Part shown: positions 25,058 through 34,910 of the stretch, one piece after another
How positions within the stretch are numbered: the stretch's first letter is position 1
Layout of the letters: every line of letters begins with the position of its first letter
NCBI RefSeq assembly: GCF_042685645.1
Contig: NZ_JBHUNX010000001.1
Span: forward strand, 62,001 to 126,000
Length of the DNA stretch: 64,000 nt
Direction of reading: 5' to 3'
From: Salininema proteolyticum
GTDB lineage: Bacteria > Actinomycetota > Actinomycetes > Mycobacteriales > Micromonosporaceae
Program-made: the position numbers and the translations under genes
Notes under the pieces: model-generated
Database searches by the model: none
What the model was told of the DNA's origin: nothing
Seen by the model: only the letters and a program-made list of their open reading frames with translations

Positions 25058-26212
25058 TCATTTCTCCGGCTTGCACACCGTTTGGATATGGTTTAGCTCC
25101 CATTCCGTGTCCGACAAATCCACCTTCGATGGAAGCTCGTCCCATGGGACGACAAGTCGGTCGAAGTTGAGAGAGCAGAGGAAGCTCACCTCGTCTCCTT
25201 CCTGAAGGGCACCATCAGAGTATTCGACAGGTGTGAGCGAAGCGCGTATCCGACCGGGCTCAGGCGCATAGAACTCCAATCCCTGGCTTGCAGTGTGGGC
25301 CTGGAGCTCTGGATAGTCAACGACCTCCAAGTCAAGGTCTCGCCCGAGGCTGATCTTCTCATCGCCGACGCGAAAACTGTAATTCAGTATATAGGGACAT
25401 TTATCGTCATCGTATCCTTTTCCCTCATTGACGCAGTCGTCGAGGAGGCCCCGTGTGAAATCGTCGACCGCACTCTGTCCGTCCTCCGATAGTGTCAGCT
25501 CGGTGATGGGGGAGTTCTCCACCTGTCCTGTGGTGTCGATGCCTGGAGAGTGTCCGTTCTCATCTCCGAGCCGCACTCGAGTCTCCCCGCTCTCGAATAG
25601 CGGGGTGAAACGGTTGTCCTCCAGAGGAATGTCGCCGGGGAACACATAGTGGGGTCCCAGGATGCCCTGTAGTGCGGCACCGTTCACCGAGAATCGGCTA
25701 TCCCAGCCCGGCAAGTCCGGAAGCGGCTCGAGAAGGTCCGAGACCACCCAGCCGGTTTCCGACCAGTCGCCGGAATCGGTGTCGTCTCCGGACCATCGTT
25801 CCAGGGTGAAACCGATGGTGAGGACGTCACTGGTCTCATTGTCCTCGACCCGTGCGCGCACGTCGGCCTGATAGCCGTTGCCCTCGCCGGTGCTCCCGAC
25901 GATGCCGACGCTGTCCACTGTCCAGAGCCCCGTGGAGTCGCCGAGGACCGCGAACGGCTCTTCGAGGGTTTCGGCACTGTCCGTCGACATCCGGACCGCA
26001 TCCTTTCCACGTCCCTCCTCTATCGCCTCGAGTAGTTCGACGGCGAAGTCACGGGCCTGTTCATCGTCGGTCGGTCGAAGGACGCCGACCCAGAGCTGAC
26101 GTCCGGCGACGACTAGGAACAGTGCGAGTACGACACCGAAGACGACATAGGGAGCCTCTCTCTTATGGGACTTTGCCGCACGCGGTCGTTCCGGGATGTC
26201 GGCAGCGGTCAT
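25058..26212 (-). CDS. Membrane-anchored protein, duplicated family, copy A
   Basis: 384 residues: basic cytoplasmic start, one membrane helix (YVVFGVVLALFLVVAG, about residues 20-36) and a large outside domain with conserved DCVNEG, DKCPYI, FLCSLNF and QTVCKPEK cysteines. A homolog (copy B) lies at 31442-32605, sharing landmarks such as VFGVVLALFLVVAG, VENSPIT, LEVVDYPELQ and EPGRIR. The ATG is set at 26212, where both copies start MTAAD. Divergent from the frameshifted gene at 26292. Function unknown. Confidence 0.75.
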   Translation of the reverse strand: MTAADIPERPRAAKSHKREAPYVVFGVVLALFLVVAGRQLWVGVLRPTDDEQARDFAVELLEAIEEGRGKDAVRMSTDSAETLEEPFAVLGDSTGLWTVDSVGIVGSTGEGNGYQADVRARVEDNETSDVLTIGFTLERWSGDDTDSGDWSETGWVVSDLLEPLPDLPGWDSRFSVNGAALQGILGPHYVFPGDIPLEDNRFTPLFESGETRVRLGDENGHSPGIDTTGQVENSPITELTLSEDGQSAVDDFTRGLLDDCVNEGKGYDDDKCPYILNYSFRVGDEKISLGRDLDLEVVDYPELQAHTASQGLEFYAPEPGRIRASLTPVEYSDGALQEGDEVSFLCSLNFDRLVVPWDELPSKVDLSDTEWELNHIQTVCKPEK

Positions 26213-26291
26213 TGTTCGCACCTCGGGGAGTTGGGGGATGGTCGGTATGGTGTAGCCGAGTGCCATCATACTGTGGAAAGGCAAATCCCCC
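26213..26291. promoter_or_regulatory. Divergent promoter region, copy A
   Basis: 79 bp between the two divergent start codons. It matches the region at 32606-32684 in 75 of 79 positions with no gap, more closely than the flanking genes match each other. GGAAAGG near the right side is the ribosome binding site of the rightward gene. Confidence 0.75.
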
Positions 26292-27093
26292 ATGCGCAAG
26301 ATGCCAGCCTGGTCGAAACGTGCCGACGTCTACGTCGCCCTCACTCCTGTGGTGTTCATAGCGACTCTGGTGATAGCAGCAGTAGAATGGGAGGAGCGGG
26401 ACGACACCGTCCCGGAGTCCCGGTTCGCCGTTGACACGGATGACTCGTCGGCGGGTGAAGCCCCCGAACCGATCGGTGAAGTGACGGTGGTCGAGTCGGG
26501 ATGAAGTGACGGTGGTCGAGTCGGGATTCAGCGCGGAGGAAAACGGCTTTGCCGCCGGGGCGATCATCCAGAACTCAGACCCTGAACTGTACGCGCTCGT
26601 CAGTTTCGAGTGGGACATGGAAAACGATGCCGGTGAAAGGGTCTCCGGATCACAGTCTCAGTGGGGGTACACGCAAATCACGATCGGGCCGGACGAAGAG
26701 CGGACCGTCGGGATCGGGGGCGACGTGACACACGACTTCGATGCGTCGGAGGTCGAGGACGTCGGCGTACCCGTCACCATCTTGGATTGGTACAGCGAAG
26801 AGCCGGATACCTATACGGACTTGAATAGCGATGGGTTTCAGATTTCGGAGTGCGGCAACCCAGGGCATGGCAAGGTCCAATGCCGTCTTTCCGGATCTGA
26901 TGTCGAACCGGGGCTCCCCCTGACGGGATCCGTCGTCTGGTGGGGCGAAAACGGCATTTTGGGAGGGGCACAGATAGCACTCGCCGGTCAGACTTCGCCG
27001 GGGGAGTTCTGGCAGTACGTCGAAGTCCACGTCCCCGACGAACTCGCCGACGAGTTCCTTTCGGCCGAGGCCAAAGAGTTCCATCTCGGATGA
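26292..27093 (+). pseudogene. Membrane-anchored beta-domain protein, copy A, frameshifted by a 25-bp tandem duplication
   Basis: The start (MRKMPAWSKRADVYVALTPV) encodes one membrane helix, then the frame reaches GEVTVVESG and stops at 26502. A 25-bp unit is present twice (period 25; matching stretch 26477-26527), shifting the frame. Removing one unit gives 777 bp, a 258-residue protein continuing GFSAEENGFAAGAI to the end at 27093. Exactly the same length is obtained from copy B after removing its IS element. The downstream part could start from ATG 26506 as a soluble fragment. The outer region looks like two FxLYD-like beta domains. Confidence 0.85.
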
Positions 27094-27167
27094 GCCATCC
27101 TCCTGCCTGCCGTCGTTGAGCGGAACCTCGACCCCCGTCGCCTGCGCCTGGGCGGCGTTAGGCCGCA

Positions 27168-27490
27168 TCAGTCGAGGCCGGCGTCGGAACGCGCTTCTAT
27201 ATCGAGTGTGCAGGTGAATCAGTCGTCGTCGGCTTCGAATTGTTTCGGTTCGACGGTGGCGATCTCGTCCAGCATGCCGCGCATGACCGTTTCAGTGCTC
27301 CATGCTTCCGTCTGTGTCGCCGCCGGCTCCTGTTCCCATATGGCCAGGACGCCGTCGCGGGAACGGTAGGCGAAGGCGATCTGGATTCGCTCTTGTCGCT
27401 GTGGCCCTTCGACCTGCCGGGGCGGTGAGAGTGGCGGTCGGCATCTTCTAGCGGTGGCGGCTTGTCGATGAGGGCGGCCGTCCGGGGAGG
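27168..27490 (-). pseudogene. Decayed copy of the gene at 39137-39505
   Basis: Read leftwards, the DNA aligns along its length with the 122-residue gene at 39137-39505 (shared landmarks KPP-LEDAD, AWEL/AWSM-type region, DEI-TVE and FEADDD). It has an in-frame TGA where the intact gene has Arg (FEADDD then stop then FTCTLDIE) and an indel in the LARRVGGPQ region that changes the frame. It cannot encode the full protein. Confidence 0.75.
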
Positions 27491-27605
27491 GGCCAGTCCA
27501 GACTCCTCGGGAAGTCGCTGGTTGATCTCACCGGCGCACTCCTCCACACGGGGTCTCCGAACCAGCTGTGCCAGTTTGCTTGAGCGAACGCCGTTACCAC
27601 TGCGG

Positions 27606-27829
27606 CTGGAAGACAACTCGCAAGGCTGCATCGGCTGGGCGCGGGCTCGGTTCATCGACGACGAAGCGACTTTCTTGTCCTATCAGGACGTCACGGGGAA
27701 CATCGGCAACACCGCTCATCCGGTGTTCGTCGATGCCGAAGGCGATTGGGTCGGCCGCATGCGCGGGAAGGGGCGGGGAGGGGGCGAGAAGTCCGACCAC
27801 GTCCAAGTATTCGAAGAAGTCATGCGAAG
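27606..27829 (+). pseudogene. Fragment of the lipoprotein gene at 24100
   Basis: Encodes EDNSQGCIGWARARFIDDEATF, then YQDVTGNIGNTAHPVFVDAEGDW, matching residues about 166-245 of the lipoprotein at 24100-25035 with only scattered changes, including Cys to Arg in the CMRERG motif. Signal peptide, lipobox and C-terminus are missing, so it is a partial duplicate. It ends just before the promoter of the SARP-type gene. Confidence 0.8.
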
Positions 27830-27874
27830 TGCGGAAACGGGTGTGATTTTGCGGGGTGGACTACAGTAATACAT

Positions 27875-30853
27875 ATGGACAACTCCCTGACCAACCGGTG
27901 CGACGGCGGACTGAGGGTGCTCATGCTGGGGTCGTTCCAGTTGCTGTGCGATGGGAGGCCGGTTCCGGTGCGTGGCGAGCAGGCGACGAAGCTTCTGGCG
28001 CTCTTGGCGCTGAAATCCCCGCACCCGGTGGGCATCGACGTCGTCAGGGAGGCGATTTGGGAGGACGATCCGCCGCGGTCCGCCGATCGAATGGTCCAGA
28101 ACCTCGCGGGGAGGGTGCGGCGCGGACTGGCCGAATGCGGATCGGCCGCGATGAAGACGGGCAAGCGCACCTGGTCTTTGCCCCACGTGGCGACGGACAT
28201 CGCGGATCTCGACCGTCTCGGTCGGAAGGCCCGGCAGGCCCACCTCTCAGGGCGGCATGAGGCCGAGGCCGACCATTATGTCCAGGCGCTCGGGCTGATT
28301 CGAGGTGAGCCGCTTTCGGGCATCTCCGGGGACGTGTTCACCGTGGAGACCGTCCGCGTCAACAGCCTGATCGTCTCGATCCGGGCCGGCTGCGTGGAGG
28401 CGCTGGCGGAGACCGGGCAGACTGCCCGAGCACTTCCGCTGGCGGATGAGCTGCTGGCTATGAACCCACATTCCGTGGAGGCCGTCCACGCGGCCATGAC
28501 CGCACACTACTGCAATGACGACGTCCCCGCCGCCACTGGAATCTTCACCGACTACCGGAACTCGGTAGCCACCGAGACAGGCCTCGATCCGGGGCGCGAA
28601 CTGCAAAGCCTGCACGCCAAGATCCTCCGGCGTGAACCGATCGCATTCGGAGACGCGAAGGCGACGGGCCATTCGGCGCGGGGAGAGGTCCGGCCGGCGG
28701 AGCTGCCTCGGCTGACCGCGAGTTTCACGGGCCGCGAAGAGGAACTCGAGAAGTTGTCGCACCTTTTGGTTCCCGGCGGCCCTCCCGTCGTCGTTTCGGG
28801 GCCGGGAGGCATCGGGAAGACGGCGCTGGCGGTGGAGGCCGCGCAAGGCTTCGCCGAGCGGTTCGAAGACGGCCAGATGTACATCGACCTGCGCGGGTTC
28901 AGCAGGGAGCGTCCCGTGGAGCCGCAAGAGGCGCTCTCGCGGATGCTGAACTCTCTGGGAGTCGCCACGTCGGTGATTCCCACGGGCATCGAAGCGTCCG
29001 CGAACCTGCTGCGCACGAAGCTCGCGGAGCGCTCCATTCTGCTCGTCTTGGACAATGCCCGATCGGAGGGGCAGGTCGAGCCCCTTCTGCCGGGTGCGGG
29101 GCTGTCGCAGGCCGTCGTGACGAGTCGGCATCGGCTTCAGTCGCTCCACGTCAGCGCAGGCGCCCGAGCGATGAAGGTCGGACCGCTGTCAACGGTTCAG
29201 GCTCAGGACATGCTGGCTCGATTGATGGAGGCCAGGGCCGATGACGCCGCATTGCGGAAACTGGGCCGCAAGAGTGGAGGATTTCCCCTGGCGATCTGTC
29301 TGATGGCCTCCAACCTGATACATACCGGAGCGGACGCGATCGAGGCCGCGGCGGAGGAGCTGTCGTCCGGCCAGGGGCGCGAGTTTCTACGGGTCGGCGG
29401 GAACCCGGGCAAGTCCGTCGAAGACGCGTTCAACGTGACCCTGCGCGCGCTCGATCCCGATGCACGGAGGTCGGCACTCGAACTGGCCCTCATTCCCGGA
29501 GCCGACCTGTCCCAGCCGTTGATCCGGGCCGTTCTGGGGCCTGAGAGCTCGGAGTCCGTCCTCGAATCTCTCGAGGAGGCGAGCCTGATAGACCAGTACA
29601 GGTTCCGGCGCTATCGGTTCCATGACCTGGTGCGCGACCACCTGCGCCTCAATGCCGACACGATGGTTCCCTCCGACAGAAAAGAAGAGGTCGCCTGCGC
29701 GGTGGCCCGGTGGTACGGGGACAAGAGCCACCTTGACGTGCAGGTCGAGGTGGGGAACATTATGGCCGTCATGGAGTCGTATGCTGAGTCGTTCCCCGTT
29801 TGGAAGATTCTGGGCAGGTCCCGGGAGTTCCTGCGGTTGCAGCGTGACGTGACGGTGCTTCGCCCCGTCATCGAGCACGCGTTGAGCGCGGCACGGAGAG
29901 CCGAAGATCTGACGGGCCAGGCGGTGATGTGGGAATGGAGGTCCAAGCTTTCCGCCGTCAGGGGAGAAATGGCGGAAGCGGTGCGAAACATATCGCGTGC
30001 CAGGGAGTTGATCGACCGGACCTCCGACCCCGTCTGGCAGGCGGAGATCCTGGGCAGCCAAGGCATGGTGATGGGCCAGGCCGGCGACACGGAGTCTGCC
30101 CGCGAACTGCTGGAGGCGTCCCTGGATGCAGCTCGGAGGCTGGGAGACGGGGAACTGGTTCTCCACCAGCTGATCTACCTGGCCAATGCCTACCGGAGGA
30201 GCGCCCATGTGGATCGGTCGAAGGAACTCCTGAAGGAGGCGCGAAGCGTGGGTGGCACGGTTCGGCCGACCAGGTCGAATGTGCGCCTACGAGAGCTTGC
30301 GGAGGAACTGCTTGCGGAGCTGCTGATCGAAACCGGTGAGACGGCTGAGGGAGGGGAGATGCTCGACAGGCTGTTCCGAACTCCCTTTGAGACGGTGGAA
30401 GGGCGCGGGCGCACGCTGACCGTCCGTGCTCGTCTGCGGATCAAGATCGGCGACCATGCCGGGGCGTGGTCGGATGCCGAAGAGGCCTATGACATCGGCT
30501 CGCAGCACGAGGTGTACATCGTGTTGCGGAGAAGCCAGTTTCTACTGGCAGATCTCGCCGCTGAGGCCGGCGATCTCACCGAGGCCCGATGGTACGCGGA
30601 CGCTCACGGCGCGGACGGTGCTGAGAATTCCAAACTGTACAGGGCGCGGCGATCGGAGGTGCTCTGCACGATCCTCGCCAGAACCGGTGACATGGAGGCT
30701 GCCTTGGAACACGGTAGTACGGCATGCAGTCTCTACGAGGAAATGGCGGAGCGCGTCCTACTGCCGGAAGCACGGAAGCGTGTGGATGAGGCCCTCGCGG
30801 TCCTGGCCGAGCAGAAGCGGCTCCGAGACGGCCGTCCTGCCCCACGGTCTTAG
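27875..30853 (+). CDS. SARP/AfsR-type regulator (BTAD, NB-ARC, TPR)
   Basis: 992 residues. Residues 12-105: winged-helix DNA-binding domain of the OmpR/SARP type (RVLMLGSFQLLCDGRPVPVRG). Residues 110-255: bacterial transcriptional activation domain (DIADLDRLGRKARQA, ALPLADELLAMNPHS). Residues 285-560: NB-ARC ATPase with P-loop GPGGIGKTALAVE near 308 and Walker B SILLVLDNA near 387. Residues 670-980: TPR helices. Proteins of this type activate secondary-metabolite or stress genes by binding direct heptamer repeats near -35 boxes. TACAGT ends 7 nt before the ATG, so the gene is likely leaderless. No biosynthetic cluster is adjacent. Confidence 0.9.
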   Translation: MDNSLTNRCDGGLRVLMLGSFQLLCDGRPVPVRGEQATKLLALLALKSPHPVGIDVVREAIWEDDPPRSADRMVQNLAGRVRRGLAECGSAAMKTGKRTWSLPHVATDIADLDRLGRKARQAHLSGRHEAEADHYVQALGLIRGEPLSGISGDVFTVETVRVNSLIVSIRAGCVEALAETGQTARALPLADELLAMNPHSVEAVHAAMTAHYCNDDVPAATGIFTDYRNSVATETGLDPGRELQSLHAKILRREPIAFGDAKATGHSARGEVRPAELPRLTASFTGREEELEKLSHLLVPGGPPVVVSGPGGIGKTALAVEAAQGFAERFEDGQMYIDLRGFSRERPVEPQEALSRMLNSLGVATSVIPTGIEASANLLRTKLAERSILLVLDNARSEGQVEPLLPGAGLSQAVVTSRHRLQSLHVSAGARAMKVGPLSTVQAQDMLARLMEARADDAALRKLGRKSGGFPLAICLMASNLIHTGADAIEAAAEELSSGQGREFLRVGGNPGKSVEDAFNVTLRALDPDARRSALELALIPGADLSQPLIRAVLGPESSESVLESLEEASLIDQYRFRRYRFHDLVRDHLRLNADTMVPSDRKEEVACAVARWYGDKSHLDVQVEVGNIMAVMESYAESFPVWKILGRSREFLRLQRDVTVLRPVIEHALSAARRAEDLTGQAVMWEWRSKLSAVRGEMAEAVRNISRARELIDRTSDPVWQAEILGSQGMVMGQAGDTESARELLEASLDAARRLGDGELVLHQLIYLANAYRRSAHVDRSKELLKEARSVGGTVRPTRSNVRLRELAEELLAELLIETGETAEGGEMLDRLFRTPFETVEGRGRTLTVRARLRIKIGDHAGAWSDAEEAYDIGSQHEVYIVLRRSQFLLADLAAEAGDLTEARWYADAHGADGAENSKLYRARRSEVLCTILARTGDMEAALEHGSTACSLYEEMAERVLLPEARKRVDEALAVLAEQKRLRDGRPAPRS

Positions 30854-30872
30854 GGAGGCACGTCATCCCTCC

Positions 30873-31445
30873 TCAGCCGAGAACGGAAAGAGCGACTATG
30901 GCGACACTGTTAGGGGCGACCGTGATTGCAATATTCCACCAATCGGCACGCCGCTCTACCCACGTTCCGCTGTTCGGTTCGGACTCCGTTCGCCGCCTGT
31001 TGATTTCGTTCGCGCATTCTTCCGCGATCGGGTCGCCGTTGGCAGCGTGCCAACTCGACCGGGTGAATGCTGCGCCCCGCAGCGACTTCCCGCTGTGAAG
31101 AACGACGACCAGTTCTCCCTCTTCGGAGATCGCCCTCGAAATGAGACTGTAGGCGACACGACGACTTTCCCATGTGTTGACCACTGCTACATGGTCGTCG
31201 TGGAGTTCGTACCGGGGGTGTATTAGGCTGAGCCATCCATATGGACACAGGACAATGGAAAACGACAGTGCGACTATCGCATCGTTGGGATCAAGTCTTC
31301 GCCCTACGATCTCAACGGCAATGCCGAACACGATCACAATGGTTGTGGCCGTCGATATTCCCACCAAGACTCTGCCGATGACCACGCGGGAACGGCGACG
31401 GAGAATCAGGGGTTCGGAGTTCATACGGTGGTCGACATCCCTCAC
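30873..31445 (-). CDS. PH-domain-like small membrane protein
   Basis: 190 residues: two helices near the N-terminus (VLVGISTATTIVIVFGIAVEIVG; IVALSFSIVLCPYGWLSL), a cytoplasmic domain of bacterial-PH type (YELHDDHVAVVNTWESRRVAYSLI) and a C-terminal helix. The GTG at 31445 overlaps the TGA of the preceding gene (GTGA), so translation is coupled; ATG at 31424 is an alternative start. Copy A of the module has no equivalent gene. Confidence 0.68.
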   Translation of the reverse strand: MRDVDHRMNSEPLILRRRSRVVIGRVLVGISTATTIVIVFGIAVEIVGRRLDPNDAIVALSFSIVLCPYGWLSLIHPRYELHDDHVAVVNTWESRRVAYSLISRAISEEGELVVVLHSGKSLRGAAFTRSSWHAANGDPIAEECANEINRRRTESEPNSGTWVERRADWWNIAITVAPNSVAIVALSVLG

Positions 31446-32605
31446 GCTTCCGGAACACAGGTCGAATCGATCGGCCCGACTTCCCAGCCGGCCTGCGACA
31501 GATCCTTTCCCTCGTCCGGGAGTTCGTCCCAGGGAAGACTGAAGCTGTCGAAGTTGAGCGAGCAGAGGAAACTCATCTCTTCTTCTTCGGGCAGGTCACC
31601 GCCACGGGAGCGCGCGGGCGTGAACTCGACCCGGATACGTCCGGGCTCCGGCGAATAGATGCCCAGGCCGTCATCGTCGGTATGCCCTTGCAGTTCGGGG
31701 TAGTCGACCACTTCCATGGAGAGGTCCTCCCCTGGATTCACCTGGTCGTCCCCGGACCGGAGATCGTAACTAAGGGCGACGTAGGGGCACTCGTCCTCGA
31801 AGCGGCCCCTCCCTTCGCTGACGCACTCATCGAGCAGGCCTCGTGCGAAGCCGTCGAGTTCCCTTTGCCCGTCCTCCGAGAGTTCGAGGTCGGTGATGGG
31901 GGAGTTCTCCACGAATCCGATGGTCTCGATCTCATCGGGGGAGGGTTCGTTCTCGTCTCCGATTCGCACGCGAACCTCTCCCGACTCCAGGAGCGGGCCG
32001 AAGCGATTGTCCTGCAGAGCAAAAACTCCGGGGAAGACGTAGAACGGTCCCATATCGCCGGGTGGATCCATTCCGTTCACCGTGAAGCTGCGGTCGAGGC
32101 CCGGCAGGCTCGGGAAGGGCTCTAGAAGATCCGAGACCATCCAGCCGGTATCCGACCAGTCGCCGAATTCGGCGTCATTCTCGGTCCATCGATCCAGGGT
32201 GAATCCGATGGTGAGTCTGTCGCCGGTCTTCTCGTCCTCTACCATCGCACGTATTTCGGCCGTATAGTCGTCGCCTTTCCCGCTGCTGTGAATGACGCCG
32301 ACCTTCTCCACTGACCAGAGGCCGGTAGTGCTGCCGAGCAGGGTCAGCGAGTCCGCGGAATGCCCGGAGCCACCCGCGGCCATGCGCACCGCGTCGTCGC
32401 TGCGCCCCTCAGCAATGGCGTTGAGGAGTTCGCCGGCAAAGTCTCCGGCCCGTCCGTCGTCGGTCGGTCGTAGGACCTCGGCCCAGAGCTTGCTGCCGGC
32501 GACGACCAGGAACAGTGCGAGTACGACGCCGAAAGCGACGTACGGCGCCTTGTTCGCGGGAGCCTTTGCTGCGGGTGGTTCTTCCGGGCTGTCTGCAGCC
32601 GTCAT
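31442..32605 (-). CDS. Membrane-anchored protein, duplicated family, copy B
   Basis: 387 residues, homologous throughout to 25058-26212. One membrane helix (YVAFGVVLALFLVVAG) is followed by an outside domain with the same cysteine pattern (DECVSEG, DECPYV, FLCSLNF, STCVPEA). The protein is intact. Its stop overlaps the start of the PH-like gene by 4 nt. The start ATG lies beside the conserved 79-bp promoter region. Function unknown; a role linked to its divergent neighbour is inferred because the pair was duplicated together. Confidence 0.75.
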   Translation of the reverse strand: MTAADSPEEPPAAKAPANKAPYVAFGVVLALFLVVAGSKLWAEVLRPTDDGRAGDFAGELLNAIAEGRSDDAVRMAAGGSGHSADSLTLLGSTTGLWSVEKVGVIHSSGKGDDYTAEIRAMVEDEKTGDRLTIGFTLDRWTENDAEFGDWSDTGWMVSDLLEPFPSLPGLDRSFTVNGMDPPGDMGPFYVFPGVFALQDNRFGPLLESGEVRVRIGDENEPSPDEIETIGFVENSPITDLELSEDGQRELDGFARGLLDECVSEGRGRFEDECPYVALSYDLRSGDDQVNPGEDLSMEVVDYPELQGHTDDDGLGIYSPEPGRIRVEFTPARSRGGDLPEEEEMSFLCSLNFDSFSLPWDELPDEGKDLSQAGWEVGPIDSTCVPEA

Positions 32606-32684
32606 TGTTCGCACCTCAGGGAGTTGGGGGATGGTCGGTATGGTGTAGGCGAGTGCCAGCGTACTGTGGAAAGGCAAATCCCCC
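32606..32684. promoter_or_regulatory. Divergent promoter region, copy B
   Basis: 79 bp, differing from 26213-26291 at only four positions, with no indel. Confidence 0.75.
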
Positions 32685-33245
32685 ATGCTCAAGATGCCAG
32701 CCTGGTCGAGACGTGCCGACGTCTTTGTCGCCCTCACTCCTGTGGTATTCATCGCGACTATGGTCATAGCGGCCATAGAATGGGGCGAGCGAGACGAGAC
32801 CATCCCGAAGTCCCAGTTCGCCGTGGAGGCGGACGACTCGTCGACGGATGGAGACCCCGAACCGACCGGTGAGGTGACGGTCATCGAGTCGGGTTTCAGC
32901 GCCGAGGGAAACGACTTCGCAGTCGGGGCGATCTTCAAGAACTCGGACCCCGATCTCTACGTGCAGGTGAGTTACGAGTGGGATGTCAAGGACGAGGCCG
33001 GTGAACAGATCCCCGGATCACAGGCGCGGTGGAGGAACACGCGTGTCACGGTCGGACCGGGCGAAGAGCAGGCCGTCGGCGTCGGGGGCAACGTGATACA
33101 GGACTTTGACGCCTCGGAAGTCGAGGACGTCGGCGTGCCCATCACGAATATGTATTGGTACAGCGAAGAGCCGGACACTTATGTCGACTCGGACGCCGTC
33201 GATTTCCGGCTTTCGGAATGCGGCAACCCGGGGAACGGCAAGGTC
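32685..33245 (+). pseudogene. Membrane-anchored beta-domain protein, copy B, 5' part (IS-interrupted)
   Basis: 187 codons: MLKMPAWSRRADVFVALTPV with one membrane helix, acidic linker, and a beta domain to GNPGNGKV. The IS21-family element inserted after position 33245, adding a Cys codon and a stop. The 3' part resumes at 35857. Joining both parts without the element and one target copy gives 777 bp (258 residues), equal to the restored copy A. Confidence 0.88.
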
Positions 33246-33376
33246 TGTTAGTGGACGTGCCAAACTCCCCAATGGTGGCCAGTTAGAGTCCCCGCTGGCG
33301 GACAGGACTGGGTCCCCACTCACGGACACGAAAATTCCCCACTGTTATCGAATCGTGTTCTGGATGATTACCGGTT

Positions 33377-34858
33377 GTGAAATCGGATAGGGAGATCATG
33401 GAAATCCTCGAGGCCTACGACCTGACCGGCTCGTACCGCAAAGCCGCTGAACTCGCCGGCTGCGACCACCACACTGTCGCCCACTACGTCGCGCTGCGCG
33501 GCCAGGGCGTCGACCCCACCGCGCGCAAGCCGCGGGCGAAGATGATCGACACCTACCTGCCTAAAATCGAGGAGCTCGTCGAGCGTTCCAAGGGCAAGAT
33601 CGGCGCTGATGTCGTACACCGCAAGCTGACCGCGCTGGGATTCACGGGCACTGACCGGACGACACGGCGGGCCGTGGCCGCGGCGAAGCACGCCTGGCGG
33701 TCGGGGAACCGGCGCGTTTACCGTCCCTGGATCCCTGAGCCGGGCATGTGGCTGCAATACGACTACGGCGAAGGCCCGAAGGTCGACGGGCAGCGCACGC
33801 ACTTGTGGTGTGCTTGGCTGGCCTGGTCACGCTTCCGCGTCGTGTTCCCCATCTGGGACAAGACGTTGCCGACCGTCGCCGCCTGCCTAGACCGGACGTT
33901 CCGCATCATCGGGGGCGTCCCGACCTACGTCTTGACCGACAACGAAAAGACCGTCACGCTCGACCACGTCGCCGGCATCCCAGTCCGCCATCCAACCATG
34001 GCGCAGGTCGGACGGTTCTACGGCACGACCGTCCGCACCTGTCTCCCAGCCGATCCAGAGTCCAAGGGCGGGTCGGAGAACACGGTGAAGATCGCCAAGC
34101 GCGACCTCGTCCCCACCGCCGTCAACCTGCGGGCCCAGTACGGGGCGTTCTCCGCCCTGGAAGAGGCTTGCGAGGCCTGGTCCGAAGAAGTGAACTTCCG
34201 CGTCCATACCGCCACTCAACGCGTCCCGGCAGAGGCCCTGATGGAGGAACAGACCCGTCTGCACCTGGTCCCAGAGGAACCGTTCTCGGCAGCGTTCGGG
34301 GAGACTCGGCGGGTCAGGAGGGACGCGACGGTCACGCTCAACCGGGTCGTCTATTCCGTCCCGCACCAGCTTACCGATCAGACTGTCTGGGTTCGCCATG
34401 ATGGCGACGAGGTCGTCATCGTCGCTGCAAGCGAGGCCGGAGCCCGCGAGGTCGCCCGCCACACGCGTTCCACACCAGGCCAACCATCGATCAACGACGA
34501 CCACTACCCGCCTTCGACCCGCGGGAACCGGCGCCCGAAACCCGGCAACAAGATCGAATCCCAGTTCCTCGCCCTCGGGCACGAGGCGGAGGAATGGCTG
34601 ATCGCCGCCGCAGCCGCAGGCGCCTCGAGGATCTCCCAGACCATGACCCGAGCGCTCGAAGCTGTCTGCGACCACGGCAGGCCCGCTGTCATCCGAGCGT
34701 TGGCCACCGCCTGCACCGCAGAGCGGTTCGACACCGCTTCGTTCGACGACATCCTCGCCTACCAGCAATACCGCGCCCGCGCCGAGGTCACACGCGCTTC
34801 GGAGGACCACTCCCTACAGCCGGGCACTGGCGCTTGGGCGTCCTTCGGACCGAACTAG
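33377..34858 (+). CDS. istA: IS21 family transposase IstA
   Basis: 493 residues. An N-terminal helix-turn-helix (GSYRKAAELAGCDHHTVAHYV) binds the ends; the DDE catalytic core follows, with first Asp in LQYDYGEGP near residue 127, the second in YVLTDNEKT near 188 and Glu in ESKGGSENTVK near 229. The C-terminus has a beta-barrel region (VTLNRVVYSVP). A GTG start at 33377 is used; ATG 33398 after GGGAG is possible. Confidence 0.93.
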   Translation: MKSDREIMEILEAYDLTGSYRKAAELAGCDHHTVAHYVALRGQGVDPTARKPRAKMIDTYLPKIEELVERSKGKIGADVVHRKLTALGFTGTDRTTRRAVAAAKHAWRSGNRRVYRPWIPEPGMWLQYDYGEGPKVDGQRTHLWCAWLAWSRFRVVFPIWDKTLPTVAACLDRTFRIIGGVPTYVLTDNEKTVTLDHVAGIPVRHPTMAQVGRFYGTTVRTCLPADPESKGGSENTVKIAKRDLVPTAVNLRAQYGAFSALEEACEAWSEEVNFRVHTATQRVPAEALMEEQTRLHLVPEEPFSAAFGETRRVRRDATVTLNRVVYSVPHQLTDQTVWVRHDGDEVVIVAASEAGAREVARHTRSTPGQPSINDDHYPPSTRGNRRPKPGNKIESQFLALGHEAEEWLIAAAAAGASRISQTMTRALEAVCDHGRPAVIRALATACTAERFDTASFDDILAYQQYRARAEVTRASEDHSLQPGTGAWASFGPN

Positions 34859-34910
34859 AAAAGCCCCGAACCTGGGCTATGCCGGGTTCGAGGCCAAACA
34901 AATATGATGA

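Noticed and set aside
25058..27093. Toxin-immunity or anti-phage module from the duplicated gene pair
   Set aside because: Anchored extracellular domains without catalytic motifs; no sequence support beyond the duplication and loss pattern.
33257..33340. CRISPR-like repeats at the left IS21 end
   Set aside because: The repeated CTGGCGGAC-type motifs are the internal terminal repeats of the IS21 element; spacing and number do not fit a CRISPR array.
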